The translations under genes and the position numbers were made by a program. The notes beneath the pieces were generated by a model that was not told the origin of the DNA, did not search any database, and worked only from the letters and a program-made list of their open reading frames with translations. Below are positions 35,377 through 45,229 of a stretch of 64,000 nucleotides of DNA, piece after piece. Source of the DNA: Pseudolabrys taiwanensis (GTDB taxonomy: Bacteria > Pseudomonadota > Alphaproteobacteria > Rhizobiales > Xanthobacteraceae); assembly GCF_003367395.1 (NCBI RefSeq), contig NZ_CP031417.1:1736001-1800000 (forward strand). Direction: 5' to 3'. The first letter of the stretch is position 1, and each line of letters starts with the position of its first letter.

Positions 35377-36069
35377 ATGCACAACGTTTCCATCCGCCCC
35401 GAGATCGTCGATCGTGTCGTCGCGCGGCGCGGCCGCCTGCACTGGTTCGACCAGCTCGATCCGCAGCGCACCGCCCTCGTCGTTATCGACATGCAGGAGA
35501 CGTTCTGCGCGCCGGGCAGCCCGGCGGAAGTCGCCGTGTCGCGCAGCATCGTCGACCCGCTCAACCGCCTGACCCGGCGGCTGCGGCCGATGGGCGTGCC
35601 GGTGATCTGGGTCCTGCACGCCAACACGCATTCCAACGGCAAGAGCGATTGGGAAGTCTTCTTCAATCACGTCGTCGCCGACGACGTGCGCGAGCGCACG
35701 ATGGAAAGCCTCGCCCCCGGCCGGCAGAAGGTCTGGAGCGGCCTCGAACAAGGCAACGACGACATCACGATCATCAAGAACCGCTACAGCGCGTTGGTGC
35801 CGGGCGCCTCTTCGCTGGAACGCGTGTTGCGAAACCTCGGCGTCGACACGCTGCTGATCGCCGGCACCAAGACCAATGTCTGCTGCGAGTCGACCGCGCG
35901 CGACGCGATGATGCTCGACTTCAAGGTCGTCATGCTGTCGGACTGCACGGCTGCTTTGTCGGACGACGAACACCGCGCCGCGCTGGAGACCATCATTCAG
36001 CAGTTCGGCGACGTTCTGACGAGCGATGAGGCGGTCGAAAGGTTGACGCAGGAAAGCCGTCGCCCGTAG
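35377..36069 (+). CDS. Isochorismatase-family cysteine hydrolase
   Basis: A 230-residue hydrolase of the isochorismatase/RutB superfamily. The catalytic triad is Asp38 (VVIDMQ), Lys134 (IIKNRYSAL) and Cys169 (TNVCCESTARDA). Members split amide bonds in ureidoacrylate, N-carbamoylsarcosine, nicotinamide or related compounds; the rather long N-terminal 30 residues resemble RutB-type enzymes. GAGG precedes the ATG. It lies 145 bases after the Bug gene on the same strand and fits an operon that imports and degrades an amide-containing compound. The specific substrate is inference. Confidence 0.85.
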   Translation: MHNVSIRPEIVDRVVARRGRLHWFDQLDPQRTALVVIDMQETFCAPGSPAEVAVSRSIVDPLNRLTRRLRPMGVPVIWVLHANTHSNGKSDWEVFFNHVVADDVRERTMESLAPGRQKVWSGLEQGNDDITIIKNRYSALVPGASSLERVLRNLGVDTLLIAGTKTNVCCESTARDAMMLDFKVVMLSDCTAALSDDEHRAALETIIQQFGDVLTSDEAVERLTQESRRP

Positions 36070-36097
36070 CCATCTACCCACCCCACCGTGAACCGGC

Positions 36098-36120
36098 ACG
36101 CCGGGATTGCGTCCCGGCGT
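36098..36120 (+). terminator. Hairpin after the hydrolase gene
   Basis: Nine-base stem ACGCCGGGA / TCCCGGCGT with a TTGCG loop, 28 bases after the hydrolase stop, with no T-tract. It may terminate the LysR-controlled operon or be a repeat relic. The rest of 36070-36235 shows no gene. Confidence 0.45.
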
Positions 36121-36235
36121 CCATGGCAGCGCAAATGGCACACAACATAGGGAAGCGATACTGACCTATCTGCCGCGCCGCGCGTGATAGGGTGACTGTG
36201 AGACTTGTCGTTGACGCGCTCGAGGAGGGCTCGGT

Positions 36236-36493
36236 ATGGCGATACGAAACATCTCACGCGAGACAATCAACATCGTCCTGATCGCCATCATGGCTTTATG
36301 CCTGATCGCGGCGTTGATCGCCGGAGCGGTCGGCATCGCCTGGACAGGCAGCCCTGCGGGAGCGACGGCGACGACCATCGCGGAAACCTCCTCTTGGCTC
36401 CTGGCGGCGGCGTTCTGCGCCACGCTCGTGATCGCGCTGGTCGAGGAGCATGACGACCGCCGCGGCGAAGGACGTGCGAGGCACATCTCATAG
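36236..36493 (+). CDS. Small two-span membrane protein
   Basis: An 85-residue protein with two hydrophobic helices (INIVLIAIMALCLIAALIAG, about 11-30, and SSWLLAAAFCATLVIALVE, about 52-70), a short Gly/Ala/Thr loop and a charged tail EEHDDRRGEGRARH. GAGGAGGG lies a few bases before the ATG, the best ribosome site in the area. No family was recognised. It precedes the secreted amidase gene by 94 bases and may be independent. Confidence 0.65.
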   Translation: MAIRNISRETINIVLIAIMALCLIAALIAGAVGIAWTGSPAGATATTIAETSSWLLAAAFCATLVIALVEEHDDRRGEGRARHIS

Positions 36494-36587
36494 CGCGCCT
36501 CTTGCGCGTTTCCATATTACAGCGGAGATTATCGGCGCCTCATGTGGATGAGACGCAATGTGAGTCGATATTGAAAGGATGCGAGGC

Positions 36588-37649
36588 ATGTCGCTGTCCC
36601 GTTTGATGAAGCCGATCCTTGCCTCCGTTACCGCCGCCGCGTTGTTCGTGACATCCGCCGACGCCTGTACCCGCGCGGTCTATCTCGGCGTCAACGACAT
36701 CGTCATCACCGCCCGCTCGATGGACTGGAGGGAGGATATCCAAACCAATCTCTGGATCTTCCCGCGCGGCATGGCGCGCACCGGCGAGACCGGTCCCAAC
36801 ACCGTCAAATGGACATCGAAATACGGCAGCGTGATCGCCTCCGCTTACGACATTTCGACGAGCGACGGCGTCAACGAAGCCGGCCTCGTCGCCAATATCC
36901 TATGGCTGGTGGAATCGGAATATCCGAAATTCGATCCGAGCAAGCCGGGTTTAAGCATCGCCGCCTGGGCGCAGTACGTGCTCGATAATTTCGCGACGGT
37001 CGGGGAAGCTGTCGATGCGCTCAAGGGCGAGCCGTTCATCATCGTCAGCGACAACGTGCCCGGCACGAAACTGTTCGCCACCTTGCATCTGTCGCTCTCG
37101 GACGCGACCGGCGACAGCGCCATCTTCGAATATATCGGCGGCAAGCTGGTCATCCATCACGACCGCAAATATCAGGTGATGACCAACTCGCCCACGTTCG
37201 AGCATCAGCTGGCGCTCAACGCCTATTGGAAGGAGATCGGCGGCACCGTGATGCTGCCCGGCACCAACCGCGCGGCCGATCGCTTCGCGCGCGCGTCGTT
37301 CTACATCAACGCGGTACCGAGGTTCGAAGACCCGAACCTGGCGCTGGCGAGCGTGTTCAGCGTCATCCGCAATGCATCGGTGCCGTTCGGCATCAGCACG
37401 CCGGATCAGCCGAACATCTCGTCGACGCGCTGGCGCACCGTGGTCGACCACAAGCGCAAGCTCTATTTCTTCGAGTCGGCGCTGACGCCGAACACGTTCT
37501 GGGTCGATCTGAAGGAGATCGACTTTTCCAAGGACACCGGCAAAGTGAAGAAACTGGACCTCGGGCCGAACCAGGACCACACCTTTGCCGGCGACGCGAC
37601 CAAGGATTTCGTCGCGACCCCGCCGTTCAAGTTCATGGGAGTTCAGTGA
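36588..37649 (+). CDS. Secreted linear amide C-N hydrolase (choloylglycine hydrolase family)
   Basis: A 353-residue Ntn hydrolase. The signal peptide ends TSADA, so export exposes Cys27 of CTRAVYLG as the N-terminal nucleophile. Conserved family points visible are ARSMDW (Arg and Asp), the SDGVNEAGLVANIL segment and a late ISSTRWRTVVDHKRKLYFF. Family members cleave bile-salt amides, penicillin V and, in Gram-negatives, N-acyl homoserine lactones; periplasmic location here favours quorum-signal or lipoamide hydrolysis over bile salts. I use the second ATG, nine bases after AAAGG. It stands alone before the convergent prfC. Confidence 0.88.
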   Translation: MSLSRLMKPILASVTAAALFVTSADACTRAVYLGVNDIVITARSMDWREDIQTNLWIFPRGMARTGETGPNTVKWTSKYGSVIASAYDISTSDGVNEAGLVANILWLVESEYPKFDPSKPGLSIAAWAQYVLDNFATVGEAVDALKGEPFIIVSDNVPGTKLFATLHLSLSDATGDSAIFEYIGGKLVIHHDRKYQVMTNSPTFEHQLALNAYWKEIGGTVMLPGTNRAADRFARASFYINAVPRFEDPNLALASVFSVIRNASVPFGISTPDQPNISSTRWRTVVDHKRKLYFFESALTPNTFWVDLKEIDFSKDTGKVKKLDLGPNQDHTFAGDATKDFVATPPFKFMGVQ

Positions 37650-37843
37650 GACGTGCGCGCTGGCAACGCCTAAGGCCGTCATTCTGAGGTGCGGGCCAAT
37701 GGGTCCGCGCAAAATGCGGCCCGATGACAAGCTCCGCGGGACTTGAAGGGTGACGGACAGAGACTCTTGGACCGTCGCCATTCGAGGCCGTCGCCACGCG
37801 ACGGCATCTTAGGGTGACAGATCAAAGGCGGAGCAACGCTCCC
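37650..37843. other. Intergenic region with eroded repeats
   Basis: The 194 bases between the amidase and prfC stops hold GCCGTCATTCTGAGG (37676-37690), similar to the start of the element at 30169, then a degenerate GC-rich stretch. A hairpin GCCGTCGC-CAC-GCGACGGC (37787-37805) may terminate prfC transcription. No gene was seen. Confidence 0.4.
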
Positions 37844-39472
<1,629 letters not shown>

Positions 39473-39631
39473 GTGGCAGGGAACCCGCCCAAGATCAAGG
39501 GAGGGACAGCCGGAACCCGGCGCGAAAAGGGCGGCTCAACGTCCAACGGAACAAAAGGTTCCCGCGCAAAATGGTAAGAATTCGCGATATACGGCTTGTT
39601 CCCCGCGGCAGCTCACGTAGTAGAACACTTC

Positions 39632-41119
39632 ATGGCCCTGACGGAAATCTCCCTGATCCGCCGCATCTTCCTGCTGATGCTGGCGGGCGTCATTTCGTTG
39701 CTTGTGATCGTCGGTCTGACGCTCTGGCTGACCGAGCGCGTCAACGACCATTCGGACGAGGTGGTGCGCGCGCGGAACACGCGGATGCTGGCCGCCACGC
39801 TGCTTAGCCTGGTGCAGGACATGGAATCCGGCCAGCGCGGCTATCTGCTGACGCACGACCGGCGCTACCTCGAGCCGTACGAGAAGGCCAAGCCGCAGGT
39901 GGACGAAACCCTGGGGCGACTGAAGGACATGATCAGGGACGATCCGGACGGCACCGCCGAGGCCGCCCGCCTGGCCGCCGCCATCAACGACAAGATCGCG
40001 GAACTGTCGCAGACCGTGGCCCTTGCCGACTCCGGCGATACCGCCGGGGCCCTGGCGGTCGTCAACGCGGACCGCGGCCGCGACCTCATGGAAAACGTCC
40101 GCGGTCAGATCAACGTCATCGGCCAACGCTCCGACGCGCGTGTTCGCGACCGCCTCGCCGCCATGCAGCAGAGCACGCGCTATCTCACTTTCGTGTCTGT
40201 CTTTGCCTCGCTGCTCATCATCCTGGTCGCCGCCACGGCGATCTGGACCACCAGCCGCTACACCCGCGAACTGGTGCAGGCCCGTCGCGAGGTGGAAAGC
40301 GCCAATGCGAGCCTTGAGGCGCGGGTCGCCGAGCGCACCGCCGATCTCACCCGCGCCAACGAGGAAATCCAGCGTTTCGCCTATATCGTCAGCCACGACC
40401 TGCGGGCGCCGCTCGTCAACATTGTCGGCTTCACCAGCGAGATGGAGGCCGGTCTCGCGGCGCTGCAACGGGCCTTCTCGGCCAACGACAACCAGACACC
40501 CGACCCCATGCTGCTCGAGGAAGCGCGCGAGGTCACGACCACCGACCTGCCCGAAGCCATCGGCTTCATCCGCGCCTCGACGACCAAGATGGACCGCCTG
40601 ATCAACGCCATCCTCAAGCTGTCGCGCGAAGGCCGGCGCGAGCTGCGGTCGGAACGGGTCGATCTGGCGCCGCTTCTGGCCACCGCCGCGGCCAGCGTCC
40701 AGCACCAGCTCGACGAGCGCGGCGCCCGCATCGAGCTCGGCGACCGCTTCCCGGTCATCCATTCGGACCGGCTTGCGCTCGAACAGGTTTTCGGCAATCT
40801 CGTCGACAACGCCGTGAAATACCTCTCCGCGGACCGGCCCGGACACATCCGGATCACGGCCAAGGAGGACCTGAGCGGTGTCACGATCGAGGTCGCCGAC
40901 AACGGCCGTGGCATCGCGCCGAACGACCACGAGCGCATTTTCGAGCTATTCCGGCGCGCCGGCACCCAGGATGTGGCCGGCGAAGGCATCGGCCTCGCCC
41001 ATGTCCGCGCCCTGGTGCGGCGCCTGGGCGGCGACATCACCGTCGATTCCGAACTCGGTAAGGGTAGCCGGTTTAAGGTGCGGCTGCCGCGCTACAGCAG
41101 ACACGTTTACACAGAATGA
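39632..41119 (+). CDS. CHASE3-domain sensor histidine kinase
   Basis: A 495-residue membrane histidine kinase. Membrane segments at about 9-33 and 182-203 flank a CHASE3 extracellular sensor (QDMESGQRGYLLTHDRRYLEPY is its signature). A coiled linker (ARREVESANASLEARVAERT) leads to the HisKA box with His255 in IVSHDLRAPL and an HATPase_c domain (NLVDNAVKYLS, DNGRGIAPNDHERIFE, GEGIGLAHVRALVRRLGG). The start is the ATG at 39632; an upstream TTG frame is not used. The receiver gene follows after seven bases. The ligand is unknown. Confidence 0.92.
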   Translation: MALTEISLIRRIFLLMLAGVISLLVIVGLTLWLTERVNDHSDEVVRARNTRMLAATLLSLVQDMESGQRGYLLTHDRRYLEPYEKAKPQVDETLGRLKDMIRDDPDGTAEAARLAAAINDKIAELSQTVALADSGDTAGALAVVNADRGRDLMENVRGQINVIGQRSDARVRDRLAAMQQSTRYLTFVSVFASLLIILVAATAIWTTSRYTRELVQARREVESANASLEARVAERTADLTRANEEIQRFAYIVSHDLRAPLVNIVGFTSEMEAGLAALQRAFSANDNQTPDPMLLEEAREVTTTDLPEAIGFIRASTTKMDRLINAILKLSREGRRELRSERVDLAPLLATAAASVQHQLDERGARIELGDRFPVIHSDRLALEQVFGNLVDNAVKYLSADRPGHIRITAKEDLSGVTIEVADNGRGIAPNDHERIFELFRRAGTQDVAGEGIGLAHVRALVRRLGGDITVDSELGKGSRFKVRLPRYSRHVYTE

Positions 41120-41126
41120 GGGCATG

Positions 41127-41579
41127 ATGGCCGAAACCCACAGCGCAGAACCCGTCGTGATCGTGATGATCGAGGATGACGAAGGTCATGCCCGCCTGAT
41201 CGAGCGCAATATCCGCCGCGCCGGCGTCAATAACGAGATCGTGCCTTTCGCCAACGGCACGGCGGCGCTCGAATTCCTGTTCGGCGCCGACGGTTCGGGC
41301 ACGGTAAGCGCCAATCGCGCCCTGCTCATCCTGCTCGACCTCAATCTGCCGGATATGACCGGCATCGACATCCTGGCCAAGGTGAAGGCCAATCCCCATC
41401 TCAAACGCACGCCGGTGATCATCTTGACGACCACCGACGACCAGCGCGAGATTCAGCGCTGTTACGACCTCGGCGCCAATGTCTACATCACGAAGCCGGT
41501 GAATTACGAAGGCTTCTCCAATGCCATCCGGCAGCTTGGCCTCTTCCTGTCGGTCATGCAGGTGCCCGTAGCGGATTGA
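41127..41579 (+). CDS. Single-domain response regulator (Rcp1-like)
   Basis: A 150-residue stand-alone receiver with acidic pair in VIVMIEDDEGHARLIERNI, phosphoacceptor Asp71 in LILLDLNLPDMTG, Thr in VIILTTTDDQREI and Lys in ANVYITKPVNYEGF. It matches the group that pairs with phytochrome-like or CHASE3 kinases. With no output domain it must relay phosphate or act by protein contact. The gene lies between two kinase genes, seven bases after the first and two before the second, after GAGGG. Confidence 0.92.
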   Translation: MAETHSAEPVVIVMIEDDEGHARLIERNIRRAGVNNEIVPFANGTAALEFLFGADGSGTVSANRALLILLDLNLPDMTGIDILAKVKANPHLKRTPVIILTTTDDQREIQRCYDLGANVYITKPVNYEGFSNAIRQLGLFLSVMQVPVAD

Positions 41580-41581
41580 AC

Positions 41582-42616
41582 GTGTCAGATAGCTACCGCG
41601 TCCTTTACATCGACGACGACCCCGGCCTCGGCCGCTTGATGCAGCGAACGCTGGCGCAAAAGGGGTTGGCGATCGAGCATGCCCAGAACGGCAAAGATGG
41701 CCTCCAGCGCCTCGACGCCGGCGACATCGATATCGTGGCACTCGACCATGATCTCGGCCACGAGACCGGCCTCGACGTACTGCGCGCGATCAAGGCGCGC
41801 GAAGACGCGCCGCCCGTGATCTACGTCACCGGGTCGGACGATGCCCGCGTCGCGGTCGCCGCGCTCAAGGCGGGCGCCGTCGACTATGTGTGGAAGGACG
41901 TCGAGGGACACTATCGCGATCTTTTGGTCGAGTCGGTGCGCGCCGCGATCAGCCAGGAGCGCTGGAAGCGCGAAAAAGAGCGCGCCGAGCGTGAGGTGCG
42001 CGAGGCCAAAGAGCGCGCCGAATTGCTGTTGCGGGAGGTCAATCACCGCGTCGCCAATTCCCTCGCGCTGGTGCAGTCGCTGGCGCGGCTGCAAGGCAAC
42101 GCGGTCACGGACGAAGGCGCCAAATACGCCTTGCAGGAGATGCAGGCGCGCATCGCGGCGATCGCCGGCATTCACCGGCGGCTGTACACGTCCTCCGACG
42201 TCCGTTTCGTCGAGATGGACGCCTATATCGAGAGCCTCGTGCAAGAGCTGAGCGAGGCGATGAACGCCGAGGAAAAGCACCACAAGATCGCGCTCAGTGT
42301 CGAGACGCAGATGAAGGTGCCGACCGACAAGGCTGTCTCGATCGGCGTGGTCATCACCGAGCTGGTGACCAACGCCTACAAATACGCCTACCCGGAGAAC
42401 ATCACCGGCAGCATCCGCATCTTCCTGCGGCGCGCCGACTCCAGCCTGGTGCTGATGGTGGAAGACGATGGCGTCGGCTTCCGCGGCACCGATGCGCCCA
42501 AGGGCACCGGCGTCGGCACGCGGGTAATCAAAGCGATGGCGTCGAACCTGAAGGCGACCATCCGTTACGACCAGGAGCACGCCGGCACCCGCGTGGTGCT
42601 CGAATTCGCGGCGTGA
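41582..42616 (+). CDS. Receiver-HisKA_2 hybrid histidine kinase
   Basis: A 344-residue cytoplasmic protein with an N-terminal receiver (Asp55 in VALDHDLGHETG; YVTGSDD; VDYVWKD) joined by a charged coiled coil (ERWKREKERAEREVREAKERAE) to a HisKA_2-type kinase with His155 in LREVNHRVANSLALVQSL and an HATPase domain (VITELVTNAYKYAYP, VEDDGVGF, GTGVGTRVIKAMASNL). It starts with GTG two bases after the receiver stop. HisKA_2 kinases with receivers occur in the general stress (PhyR-EcfG) input network of alphaproteobacteria, so this could be a link to that response. It ends before a pair of inverted REP-like repeats. Confidence 0.9.
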   Translation: MSDSYRVLYIDDDPGLGRLMQRTLAQKGLAIEHAQNGKDGLQRLDAGDIDIVALDHDLGHETGLDVLRAIKAREDAPPVIYVTGSDDARVAVAALKAGAVDYVWKDVEGHYRDLLVESVRAAISQERWKREKERAEREVREAKERAELLLREVNHRVANSLALVQSLARLQGNAVTDEGAKYALQEMQARIAAIAGIHRRLYTSSDVRFVEMDAYIESLVQELSEAMNAEEKHHKIALSVETQMKVPTDKAVSIGVVITELVTNAYKYAYPENITGSIRIFLRRADSSLVLMVEDDGVGFRGTDAPKGTGVGTRVIKAMASNLKATIRYDQEHAGTRVVLEFAA

Positions 42617-42636
42617 GGTCTAGGCCTTTCCACCGG

Positions 42637-42718
42637 TCATGGCCGGGCTTGTCCCGGCCATCCATGTTTTCTTGCTAGCATCGAAGACGTGGATGCCCGG
42701 CACAAGGCCGGGCATGAC
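42637..42718. repeat. Pair of inverted REP-like palindromes
   Basis: Copy one is ATGGCCGGG-CTTGT-CCCGGCCAT (42639-42661). Copy two is ATGCCCGGC-ACAAG-GCCGGGCAT (42693-42715), facing the other way; the two are joined by a spacer containing GACGTGG and its partner. The unit lies between the convergent hybrid kinase and dctA genes, where it could stabilise both mRNA ends. The same motif is at 22984. In translation it gives the frequent Rhizobiales signature MAGLVPAIHV, a known source of false ORFs. Confidence 0.8.
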
Positions 42719-42749
42719 GAAGTCCCGAAACACGCGCCGCCAACAGGCG

Positions 42750-44069
42750 CTAAGCCTTCGCCCCGCCGGGCTCCAGCGCCTCGCCCTCCAAGATGGGATG
42801 CGCCATGGCCTCGTGCAGCGCGTGCTTGTCGAGTTCGCCTTCCGACCGGCTGATGACGATGCACGCGACACCGTTGCCGACCAGGTTGGTGAGCGCGCGG
42901 CATTCGCTCATGAACTTGTCGATGCCGAGCAGGATCGCCAGCGCTTGAATTGGAATGTCCGGCACGATGGCGAGCGTCGCGGCCAAAGTGACGAAGCCCG
43001 CGCCCGTCACGCCCGACGCGCCCTTCGACGTGATCATCGCGATGCCGAGGATGCCGAGTTCCTGCCAGATGGTCAGATGCGTATTGGTCGCCTGCGCCAG
43101 GAACAAGATGGACAGCGTCATGTAGATATTGGTGCCGTCGAGATTGAAGCTGTAGCCGGTCGGAATGACGAGACCGACCACGGGCCGCGAGGCGCCGAGA
43201 TGCTCCATCTTCTGGATCATCTGCGGCAGCACCGTTTCCGACGATGACGTGCCGAGCACGATCAGCAGCTCGTCCTTGATGTAGCCGATGAAGCGGATGA
43301 TCGAGAATCCGGAAAGCCGCGCGATGCTGCCGAGAACCAGCAGCACGAACAGGATGCTCGTCAAATAGAACGTCCCGACCAGCGCCGCGAGCCGCGCCAG
43401 CGAGCCGATGCCGAAGGCGCCGATGGTGAAGGCCATGGCGCCAAAGGCGCCGACGGGCGCGACGCGCACCACGATACGGATGATGCCGAAGAAGACACGC
43501 GCGGCCTGGTCGATCGCCTTGGCGATCGGTTCTCCCGCCTTGCCCATCAACGCGATCGAGAAGCCCGAAAGGATCGAGACCAACAGCACCTGCAGCAGGT
43601 CGCCACGCGCCAGCGCGCCGATATAACTGTCGGGAATGATCGCGAGCAGATGCGCGACAACGCCGTCTTGCTGCGCCTTGGTGACGTAGGTCGCCACCGC
43701 CCTGGCGTCCATCGTGGCCGGGTCGATGTTGAAGCCCGCGCCCGGCTGAAGGAGTTCGGCGACGATCAGGCCGATCGCCAGCGCGAGGGTCGAGACCACC
43801 TCGAAATAAAGCAGCGTCTTGACGCCGACGCGGCCAACGCGCTTGAGGTCGCCCATCGACGAAATGCCGTGCACCACGGTGCAGAAGATCACCGGCGCGA
43901 TCATCATCTTGATCAGCGCGATGAACCCATCGCCGAGTGGCTTCATCGACTTGCCGAGGTCCGGCCAATAGTGGCCGAGGACGACACCGAGCACGATGGC
44001 GATCAGGACCTGAATGTAGAGAATGCTGTACCAGGGCTGGCGGGCAGGCTTAGCGACGACTTCGGTCAT
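42750..44069 (-). CDS. dctA: C4-dicarboxylate transporter DctA
   Basis: Sodium- or proton-coupled uptake of succinate, fumarate and malate across the inner membrane, of the DAACS family. The 439-residue protein has about eight membrane helices plus hairpin loops, including the serine-rich [40 protein letters not shown] and [17 protein letters not shown]. The ATG of MTEVVAKP is used; a longer frame from 44117 has no better site. It is divergent from the UspA gene by 167 bases. No dctBD two-component genes lie nearby, so it may serve general dicarboxylate use. Confidence 0.95.
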   Translation of the reverse strand: MTEVVAKPARQPWYSILYIQVLIAIVLGVVLGHYWPDLGKSMKPLGDGFIALIKMMIAPVIFCTVVHGISSMGDLKRVGRVGVKTLLYFEVVSTLALAIGLIVAELLQPGAGFNIDPATMDARAVATYVTKAQQDGVVAHLLAIIPDSYIGALARGDLLQVLLVSILSGFSIALMGKAGEPIAKAIDQAARVFFGIIRIVVRVAPVGAFGAMAFTIGAFGIGSLARLAALVGTFYLTSILFVLLVLGSIARLSGFSIIRFIGYIKDELLIVLGTSSSETVLPQMIQKMEHLGASRPVVGLVIPTGYSFNLDGTNIYMTLSILFLAQATNTHLTIWQELGILGIAMITSKGASGVTGAGFVTLAATLAIVPDIPIQALAILLGIDKFMSECRALTNLVGNGVACIVISRSEGELDKHALHEAMAHPILEGEALEPGGAKA

Positions 44070-44236
44070 GAAAAATTCCAGGTAGAACCTATCCCCCGAC
44101 AACCATGGAGATGGCAAAATTGTCGCACCCGATCAAGCCCTGGGAATCCGTACATCACCTCTCAGTAAGTTGATTTGACGCAAAGTATCGCAGCCGCGTG
44201 CTGCTATGCGGAAGTGACGCCCCACAGAGTGCCTCC

Positions 44237-45067
44237 ATGGCCACCATCAGCCATATCGTCCACCCGACCGATTTCTCGGATGCCAGCAGCGCCGCCTTCG
44301 TGCATGCGCTGAAGATCGCCCTCACCGCCAAGGCGACCCTGACCATCCTCCATGTTGCCGCCTCGCATGCGAACGACGAGTGGGAGCAGCTGCCGCAGGT
44401 GCGCAAACTGCTCGCGGATTGGGGCCTGCTCAGCCCGCACGATCCGGCGTCGGCCATGACCGAAAAGCTCGGACTGACCGTCCGCAAGGTCGAACTGGAG
44501 CCGCAATCTCCGGCGAGCGGCGTCATGCAGTATCTGAGCCGTCACACGGCGGACCTGATCGTGCTCGCCACCGAAGGCCGGCAAGGCGTCGCGCGCTGGC
44601 TGCGCGGCTCGATCGCGGAAAGGCTCGCGCGCGAAAGCCGTTCGGTGACGCTGTTCGTGCCGGCCAAAGCGCGCGGCTTCATCGATCCACGACGCGGCGA
44701 AGTGCATTTGAAGCGCGTGCTAATCCCGATCGATCACGAGCCGCCGCCGGCGGCACCGCGGGCCCGCATCATGGCCTTTGCCCAGCTCGTCGCCGGCATC
44801 GATGCCGAGGAGCGCCTGTTGCATGTCGGCGGCGACGCGCCCGTGATCCCGCAACCCGGGGCGCCGCGGCGTCAGCTTCCCGTGGCCGTCGGACAAGGCG
44901 ACGCCGTCGAGGCCATCGTAGCCGCCGCCAATGATTGGTCGGCGGACCTCATCGGCATGCCGACCGCAGGCCACCATGGCTTCCTCGATGTGCTGCGCGG
45001 CTCGACCACCGAACGCGTGCTGCGTCAGGCGCCCTGTCCCCTGCTCGCCGTGCCGATCGCGTATTAG
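44237..45067 (+). CDS. Tandem-domain universal stress protein
   Basis: A 276-residue protein with two UspA folds. The first starts ATISHIVHPTDFSDASSAAF and has the nucleotide signature ATEGRQGVARWLRGSIAERL; the second has GMPTAGHHGFLDVLRGSTTERV and ends CPLLAVPIAY. Both domains keep the G-2x-G-9x-G(S/T) ATP-binding pattern, the second with one His before the glycine. The start is the ATG at 44237, residue 14 of a longer frame. It is probably an ATP-binding stress or redox sensor protein. It is unlinked to any other gene. Confidence 0.85.
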   Translation: MATISHIVHPTDFSDASSAAFVHALKIALTAKATLTILHVAASHANDEWEQLPQVRKLLADWGLLSPHDPASAMTEKLGLTVRKVELEPQSPASGVMQYLSRHTADLIVLATEGRQGVARWLRGSIAERLARESRSVTLFVPAKARGFIDPRRGEVHLKRVLIPIDHEPPPAAPRARIMAFAQLVAGIDAEERLLHVGGDAPVIPQPGAPRRQLPVAVGQGDAVEAIVAAANDWSADLIGMPTAGHHGFLDVLRGSTTERVLRQAPCPLLAVPIAY

Positions 45068-45133
45068 CGACGGCGCGATATTCTCGCTTTGTTCTACAAG
45101 CTGAGCTTTCACATCCCGCCCCAAACTCTTCAC

Positions 45134-45183
45134 TTCGTTCGACGCATTCGAACATTTCATTCGAAATATTCAGTTTGAACGAA
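45134..45183 (+). promoter_or_regulatory. Candidate operator region upstream of the yeiH-like gene
   Basis: A 50-base region with outer inverted repeat TTCGTTC (45134-45140) and GAACGAA (45177-45183) enclosing two direct copies of CATTCGAA (45145-45152 and 45158-45165, 13 bases apart). Its symmetry and position, 47 bases before the transporter start, suit a LysR-type operator for the regulator encoded downstream. No clear -10 is seen. Confidence 0.45.
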
Positions 45184-45229
45184 CGCTTGCGCGCATCCAA
45201 ATTCGGCGGAGCCGAAGAGGAGCGACGCA

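Noticed and set aside
42620..42871. Short frames reading MPGLVPGIHV and MAGLVPAIHV
   Set aside because: These are translations of the REP-like palindromes, not genes.
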